Positions 12,316 through 24,316 of a stretch of 64,000 bases of DNA are shown in pieces. A model generated the notes under the pieces. It saw nothing but the letters and a program-made list of their open reading frames with translations, did not search any database and was not told the DNA's origin. A program made the translations under genes and the position numbers. Position 1 is the first letter of the stretch; every line of letters starts with the position of its first letter. The DNA comes from Brasenia schreberi. Its lineage: Eukaryota > Streptophyta > Magnoliopsida > Nymphaeales > Cabombaceae. The stretch lies in NCBI GenBank assembly GCA_036023115.1, contig JAYKKT010000074.1, forward strand, positions 8,712,501 through 8,776,500. Reading direction: 5' to 3'.

Positions 12316-13139
12316 GGGGAGGATGAATTTACCTTAAACTCTACCTGCCCCACTCCGTACCAGGGCAAGTTTTTTTTCCTTGAGAAAACAAACGTAAGTG
12401 GAGTTATGATCCAAATCAAGACAGATCGAAACTGGATTTTGTTTTCGTGTCATATGGTGCTGTTAGTTTTTCTCTCTTACTTCAAATTTATGACTAACCT
12501 CTAGGCTAGCCCCACAAGGTGAAAATATACAATGCCTAGCCCGATATATCACGCTCATACACATGGGTTTAAAAGGCTTATTGATTCTTGACATAATTGG
12601 AGAAGTGCACATCCTTAGATTGAAGATAATGTGATGAAATGAATATACTTTGAAGTGTTGCTGCTATAAGGAAACTATAGCAGGGGGACCAGTGATTTCT
12701 CAACCAAATTGCAAATAAAAATAATGTCCAAGGGTGCCCAAATTGGTTGTCTTTCATTTTCCTTTTATTTCTCAAATAATAAAAATAATACAACATAATA
12801 GAAAGTATGGTTGTCCACTAGATGTCCATGTCATCACTGGAGTAGTTCTGATAGTGATGAAGCTGCCCATCCCACATTGTATTTAATGCACTTATGTGCA
12901 TTATATGTATTAAATGTCATCGGTTCTTATATTAATATGCATGAACATGGTCGATCATCTAGTAGAGTCTAGCATGAGAGGTTATATATGTATGTGTAGA
13001 GTGGTTGGATTTACCTATACCTACCTACTAATACCTACCCGATCACATGAGTGTAATAATAATATTGTCTTTATTTTTTTCAAGCTACTTAAAAAAATTA
13101 AATTACACTCGTACCACTCAAAAGCAATCCAATCTCTCT

Positions 13140-13141
13140 CT

Positions 13142-13218
<77 letters not shown>

Positions 13219-13390
13219 ATATGTTATAATCAAATTATGGTCGTCTCTCACATATCTACTTTTGTTCACCTATTACTTTACGATCATATAAATATAACTA
13301 AAAAAGTAAAAATTTAAAAAAAAATGTTATTACACTGCTACTCTCGAGAATCAATGGTCAATCGTATAGTAGTGGATAGGATCCAATCAC

Positions 13391-13472
<82 letters not shown>

Positions 13473-13505
13473 TAGATAGATAGATAGATATATAGAGAGA
13501 GAGAT
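13140..13505. repeat. AT-rich module between (AT)n and (CT)n(AT)n(GATA)n arrays
   Basis: (AT)n at 13146-13215, ~175 bp of AT-rich DNA with AAAAAAGTAAAAATTTAAAA, then (CT)n 13391-13418, (AT)n 13419-13470 and GATA repeats to 13490. Confidence 0.65.
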
Positions 13506-14044
13506 TTGACAATCGACCTTGGACCATATTTAGAGAGAAATGCCCTTTATTGATTCCCAAAGATGTCATGTCAGTGTAAGGTTGCAAGTCAAAGCACAGA
13601 TAGGGTTACACTCATACAGTTGCCATGTCTACGCTTAAAACAAAGCCCAATATAGTTAATGGAAGGAAATAAATCAATGACATTCATGCATTTCCAAAAT
13701 GAACAAATGAAAACAACTGACAAACAAATAAAATTATTGCCAAGTTTTCTGGCCATTAATGAACAAAGCAAGCCAATATTGTTAGCCATCCTTCTCTTCT
13801 CTTTATTGGCCCTTAAAAGGCCATCTAGCTAGGGCAGTTGCAAACTTTTCGACGGGGTCCCTCCAACTTGCATAAGGTCAAGTGGCCCTTCACTAAGCAA
13901 ACCTGGCCAAGTTTTTGCTCAGTCTCTTCTGTTTTGCCAAACTCGGGCCCCTCTAGTACATTGGGCCCTCATGTCTATGCCCATATCTTTTCTAAACTCC
14001 CCATCTTGTCTAAATTTACGCGAGTAAGACAAGCATGTAGCACC

Positions 14045-14140
14045 CAGATCGTTAGCTCACCGGTAGGGCTTTCTGACTTCCACTCGCAGGTCCCAAGTTC
14101 AATTCCCGGAGCATGCATGCATGTGTGTGGATGTAAGAGC
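14045..14140 (+). repeat. SINE-like repeat
   Basis: GTTAGCTCACCGGTAGGGCT (A-box-like) and CCCAAGTTCAATTCCCGG (B-box-like) about 50 bases apart, followed by GCATGCATGCATGTGTG. Not a functional tRNA gene, since no cloverleaf 3' half follows. Confidence 0.45.
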
Positions 14141-14587
14141 TCATAACAACTTCGCTTTATCTCAAAAGAATTCAATATAAAGCATACAGCTTGTGGTGAA
14201 TCTAAGAATTTCATAGGCTGTAATGCATATCCCATGGTGAAACCGTCGGCTATTTGCCTCACCCTAAACAATTCCTTTGATTCACCGCGGCTCGAATGAG
14301 CGGCATTTGAGGACTATAAAAGTTAATTTAAGTGAAGAAGTCTAAATAAATTGTTAATCTCTTGTTAGTATGCTTGTTTCCATGCAATTTTCTAAGATTT
14401 GAACTATAACAAGATGAATGATTTTACCTCAAACAATCAAACTCATTAAATAAAGAAAGGGAAAATGTGCACACCAAATGGGGTCCCTTGCAGCTAGTGA
14501 TCACATGGGCTTGGGATAAATTAATGTGTGCTTGTGACAAATCCAAATCAACCTTTCCCTAAATAATTCTTTCCCTACCTAAGCATT

Positions 14588-14885
14588 CCCCCCCCCCCCC
14601 CCCCCCCCCCTCTCTCTCTTATATATATATATATAAAGAGAGACAGTGATTGGATCTTGCCCACCACTCTCCAATAAAAATATCTGATTTTTTGTGTGTA
14701 TAAGTCTAATATGCTTGCTGCTCATCTTTAAAGGTTTCGACCATCCTTTTAAATTCAAAATTAAAAAGTACATATAAATCAAAATATACTTACAAAAAGT
14801 ACATATGTACCTTTTTATTATTTTTAAAGATTGAGATTGTCAATGGAAGTATATAACATGACAAGCATATTAGATTATATATATA
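14588..14885. repeat. C23 run, (CT)n(AT)n and adjoining AT-rich module
   Basis: Twenty-three C residues, CT and AT repeats to about 14633, then a ~250-bp AT-rich module with TTAAAAAGTACATATAAATC and ACAAAAAGTACATATGTACC. Confidence 0.55.
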
Positions 14886-15172
14886 GGTGAGGCTTTTGCT
14901 TGGAGTTAAAATAATGAACTATTATTTAAATCCAATGGATATCTCTCCTCTATCCAACCCTGTACTTAGGTAACTATTAAAATGCTATGTTAATCCTTTC
15001 AAATATGTTAATGAAGCAGGTCGATCCATAAGTTGAAGGTCATGAGTTCAAAAAAAAAGTCACATGCATCTTGCTCGGGACTCCTCATGGTAGCTACTAA
15101 AAAAACTCATTGTTGTCTTTATCCAGATATAAGAAAAAAAATCCCTCATTTGCCACAAAGACCGGAATGGCG

Positions 15173-15225
15173 ACTAAGAATTCATGTAGCCGACCCCACT
15201 TAGTGTGAGAAAATGTTTGGTTTTA
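15173..15225 (+). mobile_element. RTE-type LINE 3' tail fragment
   Basis: AAGAATTCATGTAGCCGACC followed by a CC(A/C)TAGTGTGAGAAAATG-like stretch matches the 3' end of the RTE element that ends near 63013 (AAGAATCCATGTAGCTGACC...). It is a 5'-truncated remnant. Confidence 0.6.
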
Positions 15226-15579
15226 ATTTGACATGGTAAAACATTAGCATCCCCAGGGTTCTGTTTGGTGTTTAAATGCCATTGTCTAACAAAAACTATT
15301 TACAAATAGTTGGACTTAATTAAGCTCGACCACATTTACCTGCTTCCCCAAGTGGGTTTGATCAATGAAACTCAGTCAAGTGGGGGCATTAACTAGGCTG
15401 ATTTCATGAGCTAACAACCCCAATCGTATAAAACAATGAGTATGACTTGGGCTCGAACTATCGAGTCTCACACATTCGAGTCAAAGATTTCATGCCGACT
15501 CACTTAAGTCATGCAATTTACTTAATGTTTTTGGTTTGTGAGCAAATCAGATGACGATCTCATAATAACATTCATAGAC

Positions 15580-15860
15580 AGACATATATATAAAGATAGA
15601 GAGAAATTAGTACATGCCTACATAGATATATGCTTAACATTATGAAAGGTTTGAGCAGTTTTGATCTTTAAGGTACGAGTTGAAATCTTTAAGTAAAAAC
15701 ACAACTTATATGGGATGCATTTATTGCACCTATAAAAAGTACCAACATATTTTTTATTTTTGAGATTGGAGTTCTAACTGTGATTTAAAAACATTTTTGA
15801 GCATGAATTGATGTGTGCATGAACTATGTTCTCTATAGAGAGAAATATATTGAATTTATG
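15580..15860. repeat. Microsatellite-flanked AT-rich module
   Basis: Bounded by ATATATAAAGATAGAGAGAAA on the left and TCTCTATAGAGAGAAATATA on the right (shown here in short form). The core contains GCATTTATTGCACCTATAAA and AAGTACCAACATATTTTTTA, shared with 16163-16400. Confidence 0.6.
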
Positions 15861-16063
15861 ACATATATAGGTGATGTAAGATTGCTTGGTGTCATACAAA
15901 TGTACAAAATCTATTATATATGAGAAAATGTAATTTAATGCATCATAGTTGAGTGGTGCACCGAGGCACCTAAGTTATTATCTTGAACTTGAGAGGTAAC
16001 TTTTTGGTTTTCTACATTTGAATCTAAATAGTTCAGTTTTTTGGTTGGATGAATACTGCGGTC

Positions 16064-16066
<3 letters not shown>

Positions 16067-16161
<95 letters not shown>

Positions 16162-16412
16162 TAGAGAAATTTGTACATGTACACACCAATTCATGTTCAA
16201 AGATCTCAACGGTTCCATCTTAAAAATGAACAGTTAAAATCTTTGAGTCAAAAAATAATTTCTATGAAGTACATTTATTGTACATGTAAAAAGTACCAAC
16301 ATAAAATTTTATTTTTTAAATTTGAATTTTAAATCGATCTCATCAATATCGAACAGTTGTTTGCACATAAACTCTACCCTCTCTTTTTCTCTCTCTATAT
16401 GTATATATTAGA
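16067..16412. repeat. (CA)n(TA)n(GA)n array with adjoining AT-rich module
   Basis: CA, TA and GA arrays at 16067-16162. A ~220-bp module follows, containing GTACATTTATTGTACATGTA and AAAAGTACCAACATAAAATT, and then CT/AT repeats to 16412. Best match in the window is the module at 15.6-15.85 kb. Confidence 0.65.
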
Positions 16413-17042
16413 TTGAAACTGTAATACTTTATAATGGTACCCTTCTTATATGTAGAACTGATTGTGTTTTCTATTGTTTGTTTAGTATGTGCTAAGAAGT
16501 TTAACCAAGTTCAAGTTTTATAAAATGATATTTCGTACGATAGATGGCTTAATTTGTTTAGAGTGAGGGATTTTTTGACGAGAGAGAAGAAAGAAGTTGG
16601 TCCAGCTCAAAACCGTCGAGGATGACTGTGCATCAAAACAGATGTTTCTCCCCTTACAACTACTTCACTCATCTTCACTTCTACCATTCTTTTTATCGAA
16701 CATAGTGCATTTGGAATTAATGACTTCTGATAGAAGGTGTCAAACAGTCCGGGTTCGTCCCTCACCCGAGAAGTGTTCTGTTGGATCCTTACAGCCCTAA
16801 CACGAATTCATATAAACTATTCGACCACCTTATAGTTAAGGCAGTACAAGTAAATCATAGTTTGCCAATAATCAATACAAACTAATAACAATTTCATTTG
16901 TGCGGTTGCATTCTCATTAATGGAGATTGGAGTGCCTTCTTGGAGTGGTCACTGAAACAAAAGCTTTGAATTTCTTGACATTCTTGTTGTTAAAATTTCT
17001 CAAAATATGAAATCTTATATCATATGTTTAAGCTTCTTTTAT

Positions 17043-17044
<2 letters not shown>

Positions 17045-17133
<89 letters not shown>

Positions 17134-17350
17134 TAGTATATGCTAAAACACAAAGTGTTAGAAAATCTAAATAAATCTCAATCGTTTAATTTTTAGGATA
17201 AAATTTGAATTAAAAAGATAAAAGTATTTGTATAAAAAAAGTACAGCTGTAAAAACATATATATGTTTACTTTTACATTTAAATTTCAATGATCTACACA
17301 ACGAACACAAATCTCAACAGTTGAGATTTGTTAACACCTACTAATATATA
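17045..17350. repeat. (AT)n(GA)n array with adjoining AT-rich module
   Basis: (AT)n 17045-17100 and (GA)n 17101-17130, then a module with AAAAAAGTACAGCTGTAAAA and an inverted pair CTCAACAGTTGAG near its end. Confidence 0.6.
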
Positions 17351-18845
17351 TAAGTTTTTATATATTAAATTAGATATTATTTACTTTTGATATGCTAGTT
17401 TTTCATGTCCGTCAATTACTTTTTAATCATATAAATATAATATAATTTTTTTTAAACAATATTATTATATTAATAATAGTTAAAAACAATAATTATAGGA
17501 TATATATTGTATAGGCTTAAACTGACTTATTTTATAAAAATAACACAAAGTGACACGACTTCAACGCAACCGGAATTTTGCCACCTCTATGTCTAAAATG
17601 GCTGACCCAGACCGGTTCTATTGAGTTTGACCAACCAAATAAGCTCTACGAGAGTCAACTGAACTGGCCATTATTCATGTGACTGGTGCCTAGGTACCTA
17701 CCTACTAGCTTCCTTTGTGGGGTAATTTAGTCACTTACAAAATTCTGGCAATTTACTTTCAACAATTTTTTCGTTTTTTCTTAACGAGCCAATGAAAAGA
17801 TAGTAAATTATAAAAATTAGATTAAGCGTTTTATTTAAAAACCATCAGTCTAAATTGAGAAAAAGTTAAAAGGAAAGTGACCCATAATTCTCTTAATTAC
17901 CCAATACAAATAACTTGAAGGCGTGATTTGAAATTTAAAGAACGAGCTTTTGCATCTCGAACCTACCGTGCCATGTTTGAGTTCAACTTGAATAATTTTA
18001 AAACCGAAGGAGAACGAGCTAAAAGAGCGGACCGAGCCGAGTGGCTAGGTTCGTTTACCAGCCCTATCCTTTTGAGAGTTGATACTTCCCACCACCTATT
18101 GATATTAATCAATTTGAGTTAATTGAAGCTTTAACTAGAAATTAAAATTATTATAAGGTCTTTTTGGTTTAAATAAAAATGAAGAAAAATAATTTTGCAT
18201 AAAATGGAATAGGGAAGCACCAACACCGAGGGAAGATGATCATCATTTGATGACGAAAACACCCCTATTAGAGATTGCAATATCTGTTCATTGTTCGGTA
18301 ACAGCTTTAACGCTCCAACCGCCAAACAGACTGAGAAGGGAACACGTTTGAGGGTGAAATGGGATTTTTACGTTTTACTGCATTCTTTATTGTTTTGCGA
18401 CAGTAGTGAATGTGACATGACTGAGAGAAGCTCTTCACAGTACAGAGTTCGAAATTTTTACCCCCGGCATTGTGATAAAAGAAAAGGAAGGGGACGACGA
18501 TCCGACTCTACGGCAAAGGGAGGGTGAAAAAGAAGGAGTGATATGGATTTGTAAAGGGAAGGGAAGGTGGAGAACTTTATCACCTTTTTGTATGTTTCAC
18601 ACTTCCATAGCACCAAAGATCAGAGAGAGAGAGATTTTACATGATTCAGGAGTCTGTAAAAGGTTGAAACAAAAACAGGTTCTTACTCTTTCTGTCTCTA
18701 GTCTTTATCCCCCCTATGGTCCCGTTCTATCTCTCTGTATATCTATGTTGATGTCTGCTTGGTCTTTCTCTCTCTGTGTGTTCAATGTTATAGCTGTGGA
18801 CATATTTTCATCTTGAAGCAACCCATGTTTTCGTTCACTGAGTTT

Positions 18846-19117
18846 TCTGCCTCAGAGAGTAGATGAGCACTTCAGAAACTGCTTCTTGGCCTTGTTGGTG
18901 AGTGAAAGGACGAGTTTTTTTGCGGCTTTCCGGCGTGGGTACCTGGCTTCCCGGGGATTAGATGATGGTGATGTCATGTTGGAGCAATATGTTGTAGCTA
19001 TTATTGTCGTCTGCCTCATGGTGTAGATGAGGACTCAGAAATCGGTCTTTCCGCCTTGGTGGTGACTAAAAGGTGGTGTTTTCCGACGTGGGTATCTGGT
19101 TTTCCTGCGACTAGATG
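18846..19117 (+). repeat. Imperfect direct duplication in the 5' leader of the GRAS gene
   Basis: Copy 1 (18846-18964) and copy 2 (19010-19117) both begin TCTGCCTCA and both end in a CGTGGGTA.CTGG.TT.CC...TAGATG block. Copy 2 ends at the GRAS start codon. Copy 1 ends at an upstream ATG (18962) that opens an 11-codon upstream ORF closed by TAG at 18995-18997. Confidence 0.75.
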
Positions 19118-21169
19118 AACGGGTTGCCCTTTGCTTTTGGCGGAAAGGGGCTATCGGTAGCGTTGCCGGAGATTTGCGAGGATAAGTGGAAGAAGGTGAG
19201 TTGCGAGCCCACCTCTGTTCTGGACGCGCACAGAAGCCCCAGCCCGACGTCGACTTCTACACTGTCTTCCTCCTTCGGCGGCGGCAGCGGTGGTGCTGGT
19301 GGTGTTTCAACAGATACGGCCGGCGGAGCCGGAGTCATCCCCGGCCAGAAATGGCCGGCTCCGGCGCCAGTGCCGCCTGCAAAGGATGGGTGGCCTATTG
19401 AGCTCGTTGGTGAATGCAGCGTTGCCATGGATGAATGGGATAACGTAATGATCGAGTCGGCAGGGGCCGTGGAGCCGCCGGATAACGCCCTTCTCCGGTG
19501 GATGGCCGGCGAGATTGACGAGCCATTAAAACTTCAACAAGGAGTAGTTAATGCCAATAACAACCGCAACGGTAGTGTTCCGTTCGACGACTCCGTTGAT
19601 GCCTCTTTCTCCATCGACCCGGCGGCCTTCGGGTTCCCCGGCGCCGGCTTGGTGGATTCCTCCATTGCAGGACTCATTCCCATGAACTCTTTGATGGGTG
19701 GCTCTGAATCCGTTTCAAAACTCAATCCTGGAATCCACATCGCCAGTAAGAACTCTCTGTTCGCTCCGGTTGTGGGTCCGGCTACCGGAAGTTTTCACCA
19801 GCATCAGCCGGAGCCAAAATTTGTCGAGGAGAAGCCTCAGATGTTCCCTTTCTCGAATCTGACGGCCGCGAATCTAGGGCTCTATCTTCCAGAAATACCT
19901 CCGGCCAAGCGGCATCAGGTGGCTTTCGGCGACCCCGGGCAAGAATTGTTCTTGGGGCAACACCAATTGAAACCACAACAGAGACAGCAACAATACCACA
20001 ACCAACATCCGCATCAGAGACCTGGTTCGGTTTACGCACCGAGCTTGGACGACGCAGCGCAGCTAGACGTCGTGAACCAGCTCCGCCAGGCGGCGGAGCT
20101 CGTGGAGGCCCGGAATTTTCCTCACGCCAGGGCGATATTGGCGCGGCTCAATCACCACCTTCCCTCTCCTGTGGGGAAGCCCCTCTATAGGGCTGCTTTC
20201 TACTTCAAGGACGCTCTTAGCAGCCTCCTCGGTGGCCGGAATGGCGCTCCACTGCTGCCGCCGCCGGTAATGCACTCCCCGAGGGAAGTCGTTCTAAGGA
20301 TAGGTGCCTACAAGGCCTTCTGCGAGGTCTCCCCATTAGCGCAATTCGTGAGCTTGACGTGCAACCAAGCTCTGCTAGAGGCCATCGATGGCCCGAGCGC
20401 GATTCACATCTTCGATTTTGATATTGGATTCGGTGGGCATTGGGCTTCTTTTATGCAGGAGATTGTGCCGAAGACGGATGGCATTGCGTCGTCTTCGTTG
20501 AAGATCACTGCCTTCACTTCGCCATCTTCACATGATCAGCTTGAACTCGCACTCACTCGTGAAAACCTTTCGAATTTCGCTCGTTCACTTGGAATACCTT
20601 TCCAATTCAACGCCATTGATCTTGATTCCTTTGATCCTTCGGTTTTGATGAATCTGTGCAGCTCCAATGAGGTTGTCCTTGCTAATTTTCCAGTCTCTGC
20701 CCACTGGCTTTTTGCATCGACGTCATTGCCTTTGCTCCTTCGATTCCTCAGACAACTCTCGCCCAGATTGGTAGTTTCTGTGGACCATGCCTGTGATCGA
20801 ACTGAACTCACTTTCTCGCAGCATTTCCTCCATGGCTTGCAGTTCTACTCTTTGATCTTCGACTCTCTTGATGCCTCGAATGCCAATCCGGATACTCTCC
20901 GCAAGATGGAGAGTGTCCTTCTGAAGCCGAAGATTGAAACTATGGTGTCTAGTCGGTATCAATCGACAGAAAAACTTCCTGCCTGGAAGAACATATTCAA
21001 ATCCGGCAACTTTTTGCCAGTTCCCTTCAGCAACTACACTGAGACGCAGGCAGAATGCCTGGTTAAGCGGCTGCAGTCCCGAGGTTTTGATGTCGAGAAG
21101 CAGCAAGCTTCGCTTGTGCTCTTCTGGCAGCGCTGCGAGCTTGTCTCTACTTCTGTTTGGAGGTGCTGA
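19115..21169 (+). CDS. HAM/SCL6-type GRAS transcription factor (miR171 target family)
   Basis: Intronless 684-residue nuclear transcription regulator of the HAIRY MERISTEM / SCL6-SCL22-SCL27 branch. In known plants this branch maintains shoot meristem identity and chlorophyll-related growth. The ATG follows an in-frame TAG immediately upstream. The N-terminal ~310 residues are low-complexity and variable (Ser/Gly/Pro stretches, then a Gln/His-rich patch near residues 285-305), as usual for the branch. The GRAS domain begins at about residue 313 (LDVVNQLRQAAELVEARNF). It contains the leucine-heptad region, the VHIID-equivalent IHIFDFDIGFGGHW, a PFYRE-like region and a C-terminal SAW-like end with LVLFWQRCELVSTSVWRC. 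The miR171 site lies at codons 340-347. Codon use is GC-rich compared with the surrounding DNA. Confidence 0.96.
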   Translation: MNGLPFAFGGKGLSVALPEICEDKWKKVSCEPTSVLDAHRSPSPTSTSTLSSSFGGGSGGAGGVSTDTAGGAGVIPGQKWPAPAPVPPAKDGWPIELVGECSVAMDEWDNVMIESAGAVEPPDNALLRWMAGEIDEPLKLQQGVVNANNNRNGSVPFDDSVDASFSIDPAAFGFPGAGLVDSSIAGLIPMNSLMGGSESVSKLNPGIHIASKNSLFAPVVGPATGSFHQHQPEPKFVEEKPQMFPFSNLTAANLGLYLPEIPPAKRHQVAFGDPGQELFLGQHQLKPQQRQQQYHNQHPHQRPGSVYAPSLDDAAQLDVVNQLRQAAELVEARNFPHARAILARLNHHLPSPVGKPLYRAAFYFKDALSSLLGGRNGAPLLPPPVMHSPREVVLRIGAYKAFCEVSPLAQFVSLTCNQALLEAIDGPSAIHIFDFDIGFGGHWASFMQEIVPKTDGIASSSLKITAFTSPSSHDQLELALTRENLSNFARSLGIPFQFNAIDLDSFDPSVLMNLCSSNEVVLANFPVSAHWLFASTSLPLLLRFLRQLSPRLVVSVDHACDRTELTFSQHFLHGLQFYSLIFDSLDASNANPDTLRKMESVLLKPKIETMVSSRYQSTEKLPAWKNIFKSGNFLPVPFSNYTETQAECLVKRLQSRGFDVEKQQASLVLFWQRCELVSTSVWRC
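20134..20154 (+). promoter_or_regulatory. miR171 complementary cleavage site
   Basis: The first 20 bases are GATATTGGCGCGGCTCAATC and the 21st is A. This is fully complementary to the canonical miR171 sequence as I remember it. It encodes the ILARLN segment of the GRAS domain, the position where SCL6-type mRNAs are cleaved in other plants. Confidence 0.95.
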
Positions 21170-21663
21170 CTGCAAGCTTTTTGTGCACCATTCGAGCATG
21201 TAAGACAATTCTTTCATGCTATATGTTATTAATGATACAGTTGGTGCAAATATTTCTGTCTTTTGCTATGTTTTATCCTTAGGGTACTCATCTTTTTCAT
21301 CCTCAGGATATCTTTCTCATCATCTTCAGCAGATCACTGCCAGAGTTATGCATTGAGAAACAGGAGGATGTGGTATAAGGTTTCTATATTTCTGTGTCAT
21401 GGAGGAGTTATTCGGGTTCATGTCACGGTTAATGACTCCCGAATAATTTCATTTGCTACTATATGAAAAACAATAGCTTTCTTGCTCTAGATTGATCTCG
21501 GCTGTACTCAGAAGAGAAAGAGTTGATGGGGGCATGAAAATTTATTTCCTTGCCTGATTAAACTATCTCTGTAAACTATCTCTACAGATTCAAATCTTTA
21601 ACCGTTATTTTTAATCTTGTGCGTATTGTTGCTCTGCAAATGACCTTTTTTTGCTTTCTCTAT

Positions 21664-21778
21664 AGCTTATTGTGAGTTAACTGCTAACATGGCACATGAT
21701 AGGGCTCTGTGGAAACAAAGAATCCATGTAGCCGACTCCATCTAGTATGGGAAAAGGCTTAGTTGTTGTTGTTGTTGT
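21664..21778 (+). mobile_element. RTE-type LINE 3' end fragment
   Basis: Matches the last ~115 bases of the RTE at 54852-63021: GAGTTAACTGCTAACATGGC, GTGGAAACAAAGAATCCATG, TCTAGTATGGGAAAAGGCTT, ending in a (TTG)n tail. Tails of short repeats rather than poly-A are typical of the RTE clade. No clear target-site duplication is visible. Confidence 0.85.
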
Positions 21779-23960
21779 CCTCTTTGGTGATTGGAAAAGG
21801 AGCCTGAATTGCATCTCCATATTCATATAGTGTAATCATCTTTAGTTAGAATTTTCTCATTTAGTTATTAGCAATGTTTCTGTGGTGGACATCTTCGGCT
21901 CGATTATATGAAATCCATCAGCTGCCAAGATCATGGATTAAATACTTGAAACCTATGTTTCAATATATTCACTTCCTAACCTTTTATGTTATGTCTTGAT
22001 AGTATTCTTGAGCGATTTAGTTTATACTATCAGTTCTTCTGCACTTCTTGTTTGACATGAAACCTCTCACCATTCAGTTCTGGAGGATACCTTTTTGTTT
22101 TTTTCTTTTCGTTTTAAAGTTCGACATAGTATTTGGTGTTCCGATCTCTGTACAGTTGTTTATGGAAGGATTACAGGTACTTAACTCGAATTTAACTTAT
22201 TTTAGCAATTATCGTAATGCATATTGCAGGCATGTTTCATCCAAGACTCTGATTAATTGTAGACAACTGTCAGAATGCAATATGTGCATTATACTGTTGT
22301 TGACCTATACTTCTTTATGGTTAATTAATTATTTCTATGCATCTTAGTTGCTCATTAACATGAGATTACTGATGTCCAGGGAATATTGCATTGTAAAAAG
22401 ATGGTGGCATGACATATTTCCATGTTTTCTATCTTCTTTTCTTTGGTTGATCTTTTTAGTGAATTCATATTATCTCTTCTGTTTGGCCATGTATTTGTAT
22501 GTCTGTTAGATCAAGTTTTTGTTGAATATGACCAAAGAACTTTTGTGCTAACCGACAACTACATAAGACCCTTGAGGTGATCTTTAATTCAAGGTTTTAT
22601 GTTAAGTTTCATCTCTGCATGCGGTTTTCTGGCGTTGACTAAATTTGGATTAACCTGGTTGTCATGAACGATAAATGTTTTGTGTTAATACACAGGATAA
22701 GGCATAGCCTTCTGTGATTAGTGCTAAGTTCGTCTGAAGCAAGTCCTATTTGCCTTTAGGCACTACGAGTGTGTGCGTCTCTTTGTGCTTCTACTGCAAG
22801 TAACAGTTGCAGATGATGACCATCCTTGTTGCTTAGTTCTTGCCATGCATGTCTCTTAGCCTTGTTCTAATCCTATTTGTCTCATGCAACGCATGGAACA
22901 GATCAAGGCATAGAAGTTTCTGCAATCTGCCAGATACACATCCCTCTCTGTTTCTTGTATTAGCTGCTTGTTTTTTCTGAAAGCTACAATCCCTCATTTA
23001 AGATTTACCATCCTCAACACACACACATGCTCGTGCACGGGCATACACAGACACGCAGCAAATTATCTCCTCCTAAGATAATAGCGTATTAAGAATTGCA
23101 TGTCAACGTTGCTTCACGTAATAAAGTCCCACACCTAGCTGTATTATTGGTATTATAACTCTTTTGGCATCTTCCATTAGTTTAGTTGTCGCTGCATATT
23201 AACAAATTATTTTACTTGGAAGGGTCATTACGCAAATCGCGATAGTGTCCAAGTTGTGACTGCAATGTGAACCAATCCGCATGGTTTTCATCCAGCCTGA
23301 TCTAAATAAGATCTAGCACTTGTGCATTATGCATCTGAGAGAGAGAGAGAGAGGTGCACGTGGTTCATGTCTCCTGGGTCAATCTGCAATTACTTTCCTT
23401 TGCTGTTCACTTGTGACGAACTGTGGAATTATGGATGCTGTTAATTTTCTTTAGGTTGGAATGGTTGTAGTTGGTAGGTGATGGGGATTGCTTCTAATTG
23501 GGTGCAATCAAGCCTTATAATTGCTTTCTTTTCTTCTCCACTGTTGTCCTTGACATGATTTCAATAAATTGGGTCTAACTCATGTCGCCAAACTGTGAAT
23601 CCAACTATCCGTATGGTTTTTTTAGCTTATATTAAAAGATGAAGGGACCGTGCATGATTTCATGTCATATAAGGACATTATGAAACCTACCGCCAATACA
23701 ACCTCCATGATCATTTTATCGCCACTTTGTCAACGTTAACTGGACCTAAAAGAACCAACCCATGGCCTAACAGATTGTTCTTGGTACAATTGGCAACAAA
23801 AAGAAAAGGAAGGAGAAGATGCAAGAAAGATAGTGGACCAAATTTCCACTCGACACCAAGAAACTGATGAAATCCGTTCTTCATTGTCTTTCAAGAGAAA
23901 CTCGAGCTTTTAATGTTAGGAATCAGGTTGACGAATCCACTAATAGAATTCATGTTTTGC

Positions 23961-24316
23961 CATGGTTGTGAAAATCATAAATCGGGATTGTAAGATCCCT
24001 AGAATCAGGCGATCCTCTAAATGCTGAGATCCCTAGATTCTAAGCCAATGATTCCGTTGTGTAAGTTAATGGTGGGATTGAAATCTTGTTTGTGGGATCC
24101 ATATGATCTTAAGAACAATATATCTCACCTTACAATATGGCAATTGTTTTCTTATATAACTTCATTGATCATACGATCAATTGATCGTATTGGGCAGCAA
24201 AATGGGAATAATCAATGCGTTAAAAGATATGAATCGTATATTCTATATAAATTACATTCCTATATAAAAAACACATGGAGACGAGGTAGGATCTATGATC
24301 TTGACAAGCAACCATG
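23961..24316. mobile_element. Candidate non-autonomous DNA element with terminal inverted repeats
   Basis: Begins CATGGTTGTGAAAATCATAA and ends ...TATGATCTTGACAAGCAACCATG in pieces. The reverse complement of the end is CATGGTTGCTTGTCAAGATC, so the termini are imperfect inverted repeats. The interior is rich in GATCC/GATCGT motifs and includes the palindrome CGATCAATTGATCG. No transposase is present and I could not find a convincing target-site duplication. Confidence 0.45.

Noticed and set aside
14045..14140. tRNA gene suggested by A- and B-box-like motifs
   Set aside because: The motifs do not sit in a foldable cloverleaf and related degenerate copies recur, so a SINE-like repeat is more likely.
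18291..18816. Open frames of 78 and 114 codons ahead of the GRAS gene
   Set aside because: Low-complexity Arg/Glu/Ser composition in a probable promoter or leader; no domain seen.
20723..21217. 164-codon minus-strand frame inside the GRAS gene
   Set aside because: Antisense shadow of a GC-rich coding region with a clear sense product.
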